This document shows positions 19,591-29,056 of a DNA stretch of 64,000 nt, in pieces; position 1 is the first letter of the stretch; each line of letters begins with the position of its first letter. Under the pieces are notes generated by a model. That model did no database searches. It was given only the letters and a program-made list of their open reading frames with translations, and was not told where the DNA came from. The stretch comes from Liquorilactobacillus uvarum DSM 19971 (lineage in GTDB: Bacteria > Bacillota > Bacilli > Lactobacillales > Lactobacillaceae), in assembly GCF_001434935.1 (NCBI RefSeq), contig NZ_AZEG01000009.1, forward strand, positions 1 to 64,000, in the 5' to 3' direction. The position numbers were made by a program, and so were the translations under genes.

Positions 19591-20769
19591 GTGAATTCAT
19601 TGGCAGATAGTATGAAAAAAGAATTGCAATTCTTAAAGCCCTCAGACATTCGGGCTTTTGACGAATTTGCTTCTCAAATTCCAGACATTATTAAATTTAC
19701 GATGGGAGAACCTGATTTTGCTACACCAGAACATATTAAGGCAGCAGGTATAGAAAGTATAAATAATAATCAGACTCACTATGCGCCATCAAATGGAACA
19801 ATAAGATTACGTGAAGCAGCAAGTGATTTTTTGAACAAAAAATATGAACAAAATTATGATCCAAAAGATGAAGTTATTATTACAAATGGTGCAACAGAGG
19901 CAATATATACAAGTTTAACTTCGATTTTGAATCCAGGTGACAAAGTTATTATTCCAACGCCCATTTTTCCATTGTATATAGCTATCACTATATTGAATCA
20001 AGCAACGCCCATTTTAGTGGATACATCCAAGAACGATTTTAGATTGTCTCCTGAAATGCTTAAAGCTGCATTGGATGAACATGGAAGTGCAGTTAAGGCG
20101 GTTGTTCTTAATTATCCATCTAACCCTACGGGAGTAGCATATCGTCAAGATGATTTGGATGAACTTGCTAATGTTATCCGAGGAAAAAATATATTTACGA
20201 TATGTGATGAGATTTATAGCGAACTGACTTACGAAGAAAAACATGTATCGATGACAAAAAGTTTAAGAGAACAAACTATTTTAATCAATGGAGTTTCCAA
20301 ATCACATGCGATGACTGGATGGAGAATCGGAGTGATGTGTGCACCGCGTGAAATAACGAATGAACTAAGCAAGGTGCATCAATTCACGGTTACAACAACG
20401 TCAACTATGACACAGGCAGCTGCTGCGGAAGCCTTCAAAAATGGTTTTGAAGATGGGCCTAAAATGAGGGATAAATATCGAGAACGAAGAGATTATCTGT
20501 ATGCTGAAATGACAGAAATGGGTTTTGAATGTGCGAAACCGGAAGGTGCATTTTACTTATTTGCCAAAATACCTGACGGGTTGATTCAGGATGATAAAAA
20601 ATTCATTTATGATCTAGCTTCTAAAGCAAAAGTTGCCGTTATTAGTGGAAGCAGCTTTGGACCTGGCGGGGAAGGATATATCCGCATCAGCTATGCAGCA
20701 AGTCTTGAGAGCATCAAAACGGCAGTTGGACGGATCAAAAAATATGTCAAAACTAATAAACAACGTTAA
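19591..20769 (+). CDS. PLP-dependent aminotransferase, class I/II
   Basis: A fold-type I aminotransferase of 392 residues. The PLP-binding lysine is in INGVSKSHAMTGWRIG (about residue 232). NYPSNPTG, CDEIYSELTY and the C-terminal EGYIRISYA with the substrate-carboxylate Arg also fit. Such lactobacillar enzymes are annotated as aromatic aminotransferase (AraT) or as N-acetyl-diaminopimelate aminotransferase (PatA); sequence reading alone does not separate them. The aromatic codon run in the leader and the following 2-hydroxyacid dehydrogenase favour aromatic or branched-chain substrates. GTG 19591 is chosen because AAAGGA is 9 bases upstream; the in-frame TTG at 19552 lies inside the terminator. 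Confidence 0.85.
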   Translation: MNSLADSMKKELQFLKPSDIRAFDEFASQIPDIIKFTMGEPDFATPEHIKAAGIESINNNQTHYAPSNGTIRLREAASDFLNKKYEQNYDPKDEVIITNGATEAIYTSLTSILNPGDKVIIPTPIFPLYIAITILNQATPILVDTSKNDFRLSPEMLKAALDEHGSAVKAVVLNYPSNPTGVAYRQDDLDELANVIRGKNIFTICDEIYSELTYEEKHVSMTKSLREQTILINGVSKSHAMTGWRIGVMCAPREITNELSKVHQFTVTTTSTMTQAAAAEAFKNGFEDGPKMRDKYRERRDYLYAEMTEMGFECAKPEGAFYLFAKIPDGLIQDDKKFIYDLASKAKVAVISGSSFGPGGEGYIRISYAASLESIKTAVGRIKKYVKTNKQR

Positions 20770-20790
20770 GAATAAAGGGAGATTACTGAA

Positions 20791-21777
20791 ATGAAGATCC
20801 TAATGTTAAGTGTACGTGATGACGAACAGAAAGCGATTAAAGAATGGTCGCAAAGAAATAACATTCAAGTTGATACGGTTGAGTGGGATTTGCATGAAAA
20901 TACGGCTGTAAAAATTGTGGGATACGATGGGCTGGTTATTCAACAAAGAAGCAAGGTTGAAGCAAGTGTTTATCCTATCTTAAAAAAGGCAGGTTTAAAA
21001 CAGATTTCAACAAGGACTGCAGGATTTGATATGGTTGACCTTGATGCGGCACATGAAAATGGTCTGCAAGTAACGAATGTTCCTGCTTATTCACCAAGAT
21101 CTGTAGCTGAATTGGCGCTTACACATACAATGAGATTAATTCGCAATCTTGAGATATTTGACAAAAGAATTGAAAAACAAGATTATCGCTGGGCTGGTCT
21201 GCAGGCTAAGGAAGTACATTCTTTGACGATTGGAATTATCGGAGCGGGACGAATTGGTGCAACAACAGCGCGTTTATTTAAAGCACTTGGTGCAGAAGTA
21301 ATAGCCAACGATTTAAAAGAGCGGACGGATCTAAGGGACATTGTGACATACAAAAGTAAGGAAGAAGTCTTAGCTGAAGCAGATGTTGTTTGTTTACATG
21401 TTGATTTAAACGAGACAAGTTATAAATTGATTGATGAAAAGGCATTATCGCTTATGAAACCAACAGCATTTCTTGTTAATGAGTGTCGTGGACCAGTTGT
21501 GGATACAGATGCACTTATTAAAGCTTTAGAACAAAAAAAGATTGCAGGTGCGGCACTTGATACACTGACTGGTGAGGAGAATTTCTTTAATTTTGATCTG
21601 CAAGGTAAACAACTACCAAGTAAGCAATTAATAAAATTGCGTGAGATGGATAATGTAATTGTCACTCCGCATATTGGTTTTTATACGAATATTGCTGTTA
21701 AGAACATGGTCGACATTAGTTTAGATGATGTTTTAACTATTTTAAAAGGCGAACACTGTGTCCATCAAGTATCCTGA
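20791..21777 (+). CDS. D-2-hydroxyacid dehydrogenase (D-LDH/HicDH type)
   Basis: Reduces 2-keto acids to D-2-hydroxy acids with NADH. The NAD fold motif is GIIGAGRIGATTARLFKALG (about residue 150). Catalytic Arg is in LVNECRGPVVDTDAL (about 234) and catalytic His in VTPHIGFYT (about 296), the TPHxxFYT pattern of D-lactate and D-hydroxyisocaproate dehydrogenases. Length 328 is normal. It starts 21 bases after the aminotransferase. Together they would turn an amino acid into the matching 2-hydroxy acid, for instance phenylalanine to D-phenyllactate. Plain D-lactate formation remains possible. Confidence 0.9.
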   Translation: MKILMLSVRDDEQKAIKEWSQRNNIQVDTVEWDLHENTAVKIVGYDGLVIQQRSKVEASVYPILKKAGLKQISTRTAGFDMVDLDAAHENGLQVTNVPAYSPRSVAELALTHTMRLIRNLEIFDKRIEKQDYRWAGLQAKEVHSLTIGIIGAGRIGATTARLFKALGAEVIANDLKERTDLRDIVTYKSKEEVLAEADVVCLHVDLNETSYKLIDEKALSLMKPTAFLVNECRGPVVDTDALIKALEQKKIAGAALDTLTGEENFFNFDLQGKQLPSKQLIKLREMDNVIVTPHIGFYTNIAVKNMVDISLDDVLTILKGEHCVHQVS

Positions 21778-21791
21778 ATGGAGTTTTGTAA

Positions 21792-22835
21792 ATGAAAGAA
21801 AAAGTGACCGGTAGACAATATACTATGAATATCTTGAACGGAATCAGTTTGGGTGTGGTAGTGGCATTATTGCCTTCAGCCCTCGTAGGACAATTGATGC
21901 AAGCTATACAAGGAAGCTTTCCAGTTGCAGGACAGATTATCATGATGACGAGTTTTGCAATGAGTCTGTTGCCCGCAATTGCTGCATTTTGTGTTGGAAT
22001 GCAGTTTAAGCTCAACCCAATTCAAATTTCAGCAGTGGCTATCGCTGCGATGATCGGATCTGGTGTTATGAGCTCGAAAAATGGTCAGTTTATACTGCAA
22101 GGGACGGGCGACATCATTAATACTGGTGTAACGATTGCGTTAGCCGTGGGTCTTGCGTTGGTGCTAGGCAATAAGTTCAAAAATTATACAATACTGTTGT
22201 TACCATTGCTAGTAATTGTTGTAGCTGGTGGCGTCGGGTTGCTCTTGCTTCCAAGCGTCAGAATGATCGCAGCTTCGATTGGAGCAGTGATTACCCATGT
22301 TACTTCATTACAGCCGTTGCTTATGGGAACACTTATGGGAATTAGTTTTGCAGTTTTGATTGTGTCTCCAATAAGTTCGGTTGGAATTGCGACTGCAATC
22401 GGCTTAGCTGGGATCAGTTCAGGGACCGCCAATTTAGGAATTACTGCAGGAAGCTTTATGCTGGCCGTTTACGGAAGTTCTGTTAATCACTTGGGAACTA
22501 CATTAGCTCATTTTATTGGATCACCTAAAATTCAAATGGGAAATATGTTGCAGAAACCGCGTTTGTTTATACCTTTGGCAATTAATGCTGGGATCATGGG
22601 ATTTATAGGGGCAATTTTTGAAATCAAAGGAACTCCGATGAGCGCAGGGTTTGGGTTCAGTGGACTTATTGGTCCCTTAACAGCGTACCATCAAATGACC
22701 GGTACTATTGCTAATTTCATTATAATATGTGTGCTTTTTGTTGTGTTGCCAGTCATATTAGCTTATGTTTCAAAGTATCTTTTCATAGATCGTTTGAGAT
22801 GGATAGAGCCGCGGGACTTGCTGCTAGAAATATAA
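21792..22835 (+). CDS. PfoR-like membrane protein (PTS_EIIC_2 family)
   Basis: A 347-residue polytopic membrane protein with about nine or ten hydrophobic segments. It resembles the PTS_EIIC_2/PfoR group: GISLGVVVALLPSALVGQL near the start, AIAAMIGSGVM, SPISSVGIATAIGLAGISSGTANLG in the middle and FGFSGLIGPLTAYHQM near the end. PfoR was named as a regulator of perfringolysin in Clostridium, but the fold is that of a sugar-type transporter without EIIA/EIIB parts. Here it starts 14 bases after the dehydrogenase gene and may move the substrate or product of that pathway; that is inference. Confidence 0.75.
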   Translation: MKEKVTGRQYTMNILNGISLGVVVALLPSALVGQLMQAIQGSFPVAGQIIMMTSFAMSLLPAIAAFCVGMQFKLNPIQISAVAIAAMIGSGVMSSKNGQFILQGTGDIINTGVTIALAVGLALVLGNKFKNYTILLLPLLVIVVAGGVGLLLLPSVRMIAASIGAVITHVTSLQPLLMGTLMGISFAVLIVSPISSVGIATAIGLAGISSGTANLGITAGSFMLAVYGSSVNHLGTTLAHFIGSPKIQMGNMLQKPRLFIPLAINAGIMGFIGAIFEIKGTPMSAGFGFSGLIGPLTAYHQMTGTIANFIIICVLFVVLPVILAYVSKYLFIDRLRWIEPRDLLLEI

Positions 22836-22867
22836 AATAAACTAGATTGGAAAATTTAAAAAATTAA

Positions 22868-22906
22868 AAAGGGGGGACAATACTATTCTATTGTTCCTCT
22901 TTTTTT
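22868..22906 (+). terminator. terminator of the aminotransferase operon
   Basis: AAAGGGGGGACAATA pairs with TATTGTTCCTCTTT (about 14 bp including G-T pairs) with a 6-base loop, then T7. Confidence 0.85.
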
Positions 22907-22983
22907 GAACTAATTGTCTTTAAATGTCGAATGTTAGATTTTTATGAAAATTCTCTAATTAAAATGTGAAAAATGCTTTTGTT

Positions 22984-23012
22984 TTAGCTTAAAAACGAAC
23001 TATTTTTATAAT
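22984..23012 (+). promoter_or_regulatory. purR promoter with embedded PurBox-like site
   Basis: TTAGCT (22984-22989), a 17-base spacer and TATAAT (23007-23012). The spacer holds AAAAACGAACTATT (22991-23004), close to the PurR recognition sequence (AWWWCCGAACWWT type). Its place between -35 and -10 suggests autoregulation by PurR. Only one clear box is seen, while PurR usually binds a pair. Confidence 0.5.
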
Positions 23013-23116
23013 AATGATAAAATTACTATTCAAATCACGTAAAATAGCTTATAATAACGCTTAGACTATCTTACTACAGGCTTTTTATAGAAAAAAATAT
23101 TTATGGAGGAATTTTT

Positions 23117-23950
23117 TTGAAGACTAGAAGAAGCGATCGGTTGATTGATATGACAAATTATTTACTTGAAAGGCCCCATACGCTGATTTCATTAACCTTT
23201 TTTGCTAAAAGATATGAATCTGCTAAGTCGTCAATCAGTGAAGACTTAGCAATTATAAAGCGAACATTCAAGGCAAGGGGAATTGGAATTCTCCAAACGA
23301 TTCCAGGTGCTGCTGGAGGTGCACGATACATACCATCTATTGATGAAAAAGAAGCACGCTCATTTATTGCGACAATGACAGAGAAGCTTTCTGAGAAAGA
23401 TCGTTTGCTGCCAGGCGGGTATGTTTATTTGTCTGATTTATTGGGAAAGCCTGAGGTTTTGCGTCAGGTTGGTCGTGTAATTGCGCGCCAATATCTTGAC
23501 AAACAAATCGATGCAGTTATGACTGTAGCAACGAAAGGTGTGCCTATTGCACAAAGCGTTTCCAGTTATTTGAATGTTCCATTTGTTATTTTGCGACGAG
23601 ATTCAAAAATAACAGAAGGATCGACTGTTTCGGTTAACTATGTGTCAGGTTCAAGTGAACGAATTGAAAAAATGGAACTTTCAAAAAGAAGTTTGAAACG
23701 AGGGTCAAACGTCCTTGTGGTTGATGACTTTATGAAAGGTGGCGGCACAGTTAATGGAATGAGAAGCATGATTGAAGAATTCGAATCTAAAATGGTTGGA
23801 ATAACAGTTTTTGCTGAAGCTTCATTTGAAGGGCATCGAATGGTGGAGGATTATACATCATTGCTGAAAGTTGATAAGGTAAATACTCTTGACAAAACAA
23901 TTCAAGTTAGTGCAGGAAATTATCTCGAAAAAGTTTTTGGAGAAGAATAG
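23117..23950 (+). CDS. purR: purine operon regulator PurR
   Basis: A 277-residue regulator with an N-terminal winged helix (residues 1-70, RRSDRLIDMTNYLLERPHTLISL) and a phosphoribosyltransferase-like C-terminal domain that senses PRPP. The PRPP loop is VLVVDDFMKGGGTVNGM (about 204-220). It represses or activates purine synthesis genes according to PRPP level. TTG start at 23117 with GGAGG 8 bases upstream. It precedes glmU and prs (PRPP synthase), the usual Firmicutes order. Its common neighbour ispE is separated by the arg and aminotransferase units. Confidence 0.95.
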   Translation: MKTRRSDRLIDMTNYLLERPHTLISLTFFAKRYESAKSSISEDLAIIKRTFKARGIGILQTIPGAAGGARYIPSIDEKEARSFIATMTEKLSEKDRLLPGGYVYLSDLLGKPEVLRQVGRVIARQYLDKQIDAVMTVATKGVPIAQSVSSYLNVPFVILRRDSKITEGSTVSVNYVSGSSERIEKMELSKRSLKRGSNVLVVDDFMKGGGTVNGMRSMIEEFESKMVGITVFAEASFEGHRMVEDYTSLLKVDKVNTLDKTIQVSAGNYLEKVFGEE

Positions 23951-24301
23951 CTTTTGTACGGTGACTAAGGTCTGTCAGAGTAGTAATTTACTATTAAGAG
24001 CAAGTAGTGAGGCTCAGGGAGTTTGTTGAGTGCTTTTTTTCATAATTCAATGGAAGTATTCATTAATTTGTGGAAAATTAAAATAGTAATCAAGAAATCA
24101 GAGGAGGGTCTGTGGCAAAGTAGTTATTTTGTCCCAGATCCTTTAAGCTAATTAAGGACTGAACATAATCAAAGGATATATTCTTATTCTAAAGCTTAGG
24201 TCCTCCAAACCCCCAATCTTCTGACAAAATTTTTCCCACTATATCGGGCTTTGTATACAGGAGCCGATGGAACGGAAAAGGTAATGAGACATTAAGCTGT
24301 C
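23951..24301 (+). other. purR-glmU intergenic region
   Basis: Holds the purR terminator (23996-24040) and a degenerate hairpin near 24106-24148 related to the CTGTGACAAAA stem family. The part 24150-24300 is richer in G and C than neighbouring spacers but has no recognisable ORF or RNA motif. Confidence 0.5.
23996..24040 (+). terminator. terminator after purR
   Basis: AAGAGCA pairs with TGCTTTT, with an inner CTCA/TGAG pairing, followed by a run of T. Bulged, so of moderate strength. Confidence 0.5.
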
Positions 24302-24330
24302 TTGCACACTAATTGCCACTACGGTATCAT
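24302..24330 (+). promoter_or_regulatory. glmU promoter
   Basis: TTGCAC (24302-24307), 17-base spacer, TATCAT (24325-24330), 37 bases before glmU. Confidence 0.75.
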
Positions 24331-24367
24331 GTACTAGGAACATATCAATGTAAGAGGAGATTAGGAA

Positions 24368-25765
24368 ATGACGGCAAAATATGCAATTATTCTTGCAGCT
24401 GGACAAGGAACAAGAATGAAGTCCAAATTGTATAAGGTCTTACACAAAGTTTGTGGGAAGACGATGGTGGAGCATGTGCTTACACAGATTGAAAAGAATA
24501 ATATGGATGAAGTAGTAACAATTGTGGGTCATGGAGCACAAAAAGTGGAAGAAACCTTAGGCGATCGAACTGAATATGCTTTGCAAAAGGAGCAATTGGG
24601 AACAGGTCATGCTGTACTCCAAGCAGAAAAGTTACTGGGAGGAAAAAAAGGCATAACGCTAATTACTTGCGGAGATACGCCGTTATTTACGACTCAGACA
24701 TTTAATGAATTATTTGAATACCATCAGCAAAAAGGTGCTGTCGCTACTGTATTAACAGCGACAGCAGAGAATCCGTTCGGGTATGGTCGGATTATACGTA
24801 ATGATTTAGGTATTGTTGAAAAAATCGTTGAACAAAAAGATGCTACAAAAGAAGAAGTAGCAATTAAAGAAATAAATACAGGTGTTTATTGTTTTGATAA
24901 TGAAGCTTTGTTTAGTGCACTGCATAAAATAAACAACGATAATGTTCAAGGAGAATATTATTTAACTGATGTTATGGAGATTTTTAAGAAGCAGCATGAA
25001 ATAGTCGCAGCATATAAAATGAAAGATTTTTCTGAGTCAATGGGAGTTAACGACCGAGTTGCTTTGGCAGCAGCTACTAAATTAATGCGTCATCGTATTA
25101 ATGAAAAGCATATGCGTGATGGTGTTACTTTAATAGACCCCGAGACGACGTATATCGATGCTGATGTAAAAATTGGTGCCGATACGATTATTGAACCTGG
25201 AGTGTCATTGAGAGGGAGTACGGTAATTGGCGAGGATTGTCTGATAGGTGCACATTCAGACATTCGTGACAGTGTTATCCATGATGGAGTTACCATCACT
25301 TCGTCAACACTTGAAGGTGCTGAGATGCAGGATGAGAGCAATATTGGACCGTATAGCCATCTGAGACCGGCCGCTCAAATTGGCAAAAAAGTGCATATTG
25401 GCAATTTTGTTGAAATCAAGAAAGCCGAAATTGGTGAAAACACCAAGGTTGGTCATTTAACTTATGTTGGGGATGCAACATTGGGCAAAGACATCAACGT
25501 AGGTTGCGGATGTGTATTTGTCAATTACGATGGTAAAAATAAACATCACACAGTTGTCGGGGATCACTCTTTTGTAGGTAGTGCTTCAAATATGATAGCA
25601 CCGTTGCATATCGCTGATCATGCTTATATTGCAGCTGGTTCAACTATTACCAATGATGTCTCTACTCATGACATGGCTATTGCAAGAGGAAGACAAGTCA
25701 ATAAAAAGGGATATTATGATAGGTATCCTTGCGCAGAAACATCCAAAAAAGATGTGAAAAATTAA
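24368..25765 (+). CDS. glmU: bifunctional GlmU (acetyltransferase / uridyltransferase)
   Basis: Acetylates glucosamine-1-phosphate and couples it to UTP, giving UDP-GlcNAc for peptidoglycan. The N-terminal pyrophosphorylase domain begins [26 protein letters not shown], with [10 protein letters not shown] and TCGDTPLF. From about residue 250 a left-handed beta helix of hexapeptide repeats follows ([20 protein letters not shown] ...), with the acetyl-CoA site toward SASNMIAPL and AAGSTIT. Length 465 is normal. It supplies the substrate of MurA (59393). Confidence 0.97.
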   Translation: MTAKYAIILAAGQGTRMKSKLYKVLHKVCGKTMVEHVLTQIEKNNMDEVVTIVGHGAQKVEETLGDRTEYALQKEQLGTGHAVLQAEKLLGGKKGITLITCGDTPLFTTQTFNELFEYHQQKGAVATVLTATAENPFGYGRIIRNDLGIVEKIVEQKDATKEEVAIKEINTGVYCFDNEALFSALHKINNDNVQGEYYLTDVMEIFKKQHEIVAAYKMKDFSESMGVNDRVALAAATKLMRHRINEKHMRDGVTLIDPETTYIDADVKIGADTIIEPGVSLRGSTVIGEDCLIGAHSDIRDSVIHDGVTITSSTLEGAEMQDESNIGPYSHLRPAAQIGKKVHIGNFVEIKKAEIGENTKVGHLTYVGDATLGKDINVGCGCVFVNYDGKNKHHTVVGDHSFVGSASNMIAPLHIADHAYIAAGSTITNDVSTHDMAIARGRQVNKKGYYDRYPCAETSKKDVKN

Positions 25766-25855
25766 ATTGTCAAAAGATAACTACTAATAATCTTGATTTT
25801 AATCCCAAAAATGAATACTATTATCTATAGATAAATATAAATTATGGAGGCTGTC

Positions 25856-26830
25856 ATGTCTGGATATTATGCTGATCCGAAGCTCAAAATATTTGCTTTG
25901 AATTCAAACAAACCTTTGGCTGAAAAAATTGCTGAAGCTGTGGGTGTTAAGTTAGGAAAAACTTCTGTTGATCGTTTTAGTGATGGGGAAATAAGAATCA
26001 ATATTGAAGAAAGTATTCGTGGAGATGAAATCTTTATTATCCAATCAACTTCAGCACCTGTGAATGATAACTTGATGGAGTTATTGATTATGATAGATGC
26101 CTTGCGGCGTGCGAGTGCATCAACGATAAATGTGGTTATCCCTTATTACGGGTATGCACGTCAGGACCGCAAAGCGCGTCCACGCGAACCGATTACTGCG
26201 AAGCTAGTGGCAGACATGATAGTAAAAGCTGGCGCAAGCCGTGTTGTTGCGTTGGATTTGCATGCTGTTCAGATTCAAGGTTTCTTTGATATCCCTGTGG
26301 ATCATTTGATGGGAGCACCTTTGCTTGCGGATTATTTTCTTAACAATGGACTTGAAAAAGATGCAGTAGTTGTTTCACCTGATCATGGTGGTGTGACCCG
26401 TGCACGTAAACTTGCAGAATTTTTAAAAGCACCGATTGCAATTATTGATAAACGTCGTCCTAAAGCGAACGTTGCTGAAGTGATGAATATTATTGGGTCA
26501 GTTGATGGCAAACGTTGTATCTTAATAGATGATATGATCGATACAGCAGGTACAATAACGCTTGCAGCCCAAGCTTTAAGAGATGCTGGTGCAACTGAGG
26601 TCTATGCATGCGCAACTCATCCAGTTCTTTCAGGGCCGGCAATTGAAAGAATTGAGAACTCACCGATTAAACGTCTGGTTATTACTGATTCTATTAAGTT
26701 ACCAGAGGAAAAAAAGATTGATAAACTTCTTCAAGTTTCTGTTGGGCCACTGATTGGTGATGCAATTAAACGTATCCATGAGAACAAGTCTGTTAGTCCA
26801 TTGTTTAAGAATCGTTTCCATCGGGAATAA
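25856..26830 (+). CDS. prs: ribose-phosphate pyrophosphokinase
   Basis: Makes PRPP from ribose-5-phosphate and ATP. Class I motifs: [38 protein letters not shown], the catalytic flexible loop around [14 protein letters not shown] with KRR nearby, and the PRPP loop [21 protein letters not shown] 25856 is chosen as GGAGG ends 5 bases before it; an in-frame ATG at 25844 overlaps this site. 324 residues. PRPP is also the ligand of PurR and a substrate of TrpD in this window. Confidence 0.97.
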   Translation: MSGYYADPKLKIFALNSNKPLAEKIAEAVGVKLGKTSVDRFSDGEIRINIEESIRGDEIFIIQSTSAPVNDNLMELLIMIDALRRASASTINVVIPYYGYARQDRKARPREPITAKLVADMIVKAGASRVVALDLHAVQIQGFFDIPVDHLMGAPLLADYFLNNGLEKDAVVVSPDHGGVTRARKLAEFLKAPIAIIDKRRPKANVAEVMNIIGSVDGKRCILIDDMIDTAGTITLAAQALRDAGATEVYACATHPVLSGPAIERIENSPIKRLVITDSIKLPEEKKIDKLLQVSVGPLIGDAIKRIHENKSVSPLFKNRFHRE

Positions 26831-26892
26831 GCAGTATTTTGAGTTCTTATGTTAACTAAATCGACATGGTAAAATGAATAATATTTGAAGTT

Positions 26893-26939
26893 AATTAAAG
26901 CGGCTATGACAGGTGTAATTTGTCATAGCCGCTTTAATT
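26893..26939. terminator. terminator between prs and aldo/keto reductase
   Basis: A perfect 19-bp stem, AATTAAAGCGGCTATGACA with its complement, and a 9-base loop. It lies between convergent genes and may serve both. Member of the TGACA stem family. Confidence 0.8.
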
Positions 26940-27094
26940 TGATTTGATTGTATCTCTGTTTAAGAACTTCTTTTTCAAAGATAAGACTACTTACTCAACC
27001 GTAAGCGACCAAATACAACTATCACGAAATTTGGGAAATAGTTTTAGCCAATTCATTAAGAAAGGAGGCAATTCTAGTTGGGAACATTTGCTAA

Positions 27095-27934
27095 TTAAAA
27101 TTCCTGATAGGTTGCTGGATTTTGGTTTTTGTTGCGGCCATCGCTTTTATCAAGATTAGTGATAGATTCCATTTCAGCAGTAGAAAGTTCGAAATCAAAG
27201 AGATCTTTATTTTGCAATTGACGTATTTGCGAACTTGATTTAGGTATGACAGAAACACCAAGCTGTATTTCCCAGCGTAAAATGACTTGACCAACTGTTT
27301 TAGAATATTTTTGAGCGATTTTTTGGATAACTGGTTCACTTAAAACAGCACTTGCACGTCCCAGAGGGCTCCAAGCCTGTGTGACAATTTTATGTTCTGC
27401 ATCGTATTTTCTTTGTGTAGGTTGAGACCAGTAGGGATGCAACTCAATCTGGTTTATGACTGGTAGCACTCCTGTTTCTCGTTCCAAACGATCAATATGC
27501 TCTGGTAAAAAGTTTGAGACACCAATTGAGCGGACAAGACCAAATTTCTGAGCATCTATCAAGGCTTGCCATGCCTCAACGTAGTTATCTTCTAATGGAT
27601 TCGGCCAATGAATCAAATACAGATCTAAATAGTCAAGCTGCATTCTGTACAATGATTCTTGAATAGTAACGATTGCTTCATGGTAATGGTGGTGGCGTCC
27701 AGGTAATTTAGAGCTCACAAAAAGTTGCTCTCTTGGAATGCTTGAACGTTTAATTGCTTGGCCAACTGTTCCTTCGTTTTCATAATTAACAGCTGTATCA
27801 AGTGCACGATAGCCATTTTTTAGTGCCTGTGTAATTGTGTTAACGCCTTGAGCACCGTTTAATTTGTAAGTTCCAAATCCGATTAATGGAATACTATTTT
27901 TGTCGTTAAGGATCAGTGATTGTTTAGATACCAA
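27095..27934 (-). CDS. aldo/keto reductase
   Basis: An NADPH-dependent TIM-barrel oxidoreductase of 279 residues. The catalytic tetrad is visible: Asp in RALDTAVNYENE (about 46) with the Tyr following, Lys in FVSSKLPG (about 76) and His in YLIHWPNP (about 109). NADPH-binding IPKSSSQIRQLQNKDLF is near residue 235. This is the 2,5-diketogluconate reductase-like group common in lactobacilli; the natural carbonyl substrate is unknown. The C terminus approaches the prs terminator. Confidence 0.9.
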   Translation of the reverse strand: MVSKQSLILNDKNSIPLIGFGTYKLNGAQGVNTITQALKNGYRALDTAVNYENEGTVGQAIKRSSIPREQLFVSSKLPGRHHHYHEAIVTIQESLYRMQLDYLDLYLIHWPNPLEDNYVEAWQALIDAQKFGLVRSIGVSNFLPEHIDRLERETGVLPVINQIELHPYWSQPTQRKYDAEHKIVTQAWSPLGRASAVLSEPVIQKIAQKYSKTVGQVILRWEIQLGVSVIPKSSSQIRQLQNKDLFDFELSTAEMESITNLDKSDGRNKNQNPATYQEF

Positions 27935-27974
27935 ATTAATATCCCCCCGAATGATATTTTTCGATAATTATCAG

Positions 27975-28196
27975 TTAATCAAGATGTTTGATCACACGAT
28001 ACTGTTTGGAGTCTGTGCTGTTTTCTTGTGCTACAGACTTATCGAAAACACAATACAGCTTACCGTCTTTTTCTTGAACAACGAGTAAAGGTTTATTGTT
28101 TTTCTTACGATAAATCTGGGCTGAAACATAGGCCTCGTTAAAATCAAAAGTACTGGAAATAGCTTGACCAGGATTGAACAGTACATTCTCACTCAT
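27975..28196 (-). CDS. small conserved-type hypothetical protein
   Basis: A 73-residue soluble protein with no family recognised. It is rich in polar residues and has the pattern AYVSAQIYRKKNNKPLLVVQEKDGKLYCVFD, suggesting a small beta-rich fold. GGGAG lies about 8 bases before the ATG, which supports a real gene. It sits between a GNAT gene and an aldo/keto reductase on the same strand; function cannot be inferred. Confidence 0.6.
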   Translation of the reverse strand: MSENVLFNPGQAISSTFDFNEAYVSAQIYRKKNNKPLLVVQEKDGKLYCVFDKSVAQENSTDSKQYRVIKHLD

Positions 28197-28260
28197 ACGA
28201 AATCACTCCCTGAATTGTTTTAAATACCACCCTAATTCTAACACCATTTAGTTTGATTGC

Positions 28261-28875
28261 TTATTTTCCCGCTTGAAACTCATTTAAGAGATTAGTTTTC
28301 AATTTTGGAAAAGGTATGACAGGGTCAACAGAAGCTTTATGCTGACCAATTTGTTTCTCCATCCAAATCATATCGTACCAAGTAGAAAATTTATATCCGC
28401 AATTGTGAAAGTGTGCGGTTTGCTTGAACCCCATGTGTTCATGAAATATAACACTGTCTGGTGGAAGATGTGGGTCTGGTTTTGGTGAAACACCAATACA
28501 AGCATTCAAATTTAAAATATGTTGTTGTTTGGCCGTTTTTTCCAGTAATGTGTAAAAACAACGACCAAGACCGTTTCTCCGGCTGTTACTTTTTAGATAA
28601 ATTGAAATTTCAGCTGACCAAGCATAGGCAGCACGAGGATGAAATGGAGATAGATAAGCGTAACCTAGAATTTCGTGGTCTCGTGCAGCAATGATAAAAG
28701 GATATTTTAAGGAAATTTCAGTGATTCTTTGCGCAAAATCTTCGGCGGTGGGTACCTGATATTCAAAAGTAATGGCAGTTTTTTTGACGTAGGGAGCATA
28801 AATTTCCAACAGTTGCGGAATATCTTCTCGCTGTACTTGACGAAAAACTATTTGTGAATTTTTCATTTTGGGCAT
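28261..28875 (-). CDS. GNAT family N-acetyltransferase (PAT-like)
   Basis: A 204-residue GCN5-related acetyltransferase. The order of motifs, RQVQREDIPQLLEIYAPYV, TFEYQVPTAEDFAQRI, GYAYLSPFHPRAAYAWSAEISIYL and RRNGLGRCFYTLLE (acetyl-CoA loop), then CIGVSPKPDPHLPPDS and FHEHMGFKQTAHFHNCGYKF, is that of the phosphinothricin/methionine-sulfoximine acetyltransferase group. Substrate may be a toxic amino acid analogue. The C-terminal 35 residues are an extra tail. AGGAAGGA precedes the ATG. Confidence 0.85.
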   Translation of the reverse strand: MPKMKNSQIVFRQVQREDIPQLLEIYAPYVKKTAITFEYQVPTAEDFAQRITEISLKYPFIIAARDHEILGYAYLSPFHPRAAYAWSAEISIYLKSNSRRNGLGRCFYTLLEKTAKQQHILNLNACIGVSPKPDPHLPPDSVIFHEHMGFKQTAHFHNCGYKFSTWYDMIWMEKQIGQHKASVDPVIPFPKLKTNLLNEFQAGK

Positions 28876-29020
28876 GTGATCCTTCCTAACTCTTTATTGA
28901 ATGTATAGCTTTTTTATAATAATAGGGTGTTTGAGAAAAAAAAGCAAAAAAGTTCTTGCAGATTAAGAAAAGATTTGCGGAGTTGAAAGCAGAAGACGTA
29001 TAAGTTCAAATAAAACAGAA

Positions 29021-29056
29021 GGGGAATGGATCAAAATAATTTTTGATCCATTCCCC
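29021..29056 (-). terminator. terminator of the leu operon
   Basis: A perfect 16-bp stem, GGGGAATGGATCAAAA and its complement with a 4-base loop. It lies 160 bases after the MFS gene and is palindromic; T tails are weak on both sides. Confidence 0.65.

Noticed and set aside
26944-27159. 71-codon plus-strand ORF after prs
   Set aside because: Overlaps the end of the aldo/keto reductase, follows a terminator and has no plausible start site.
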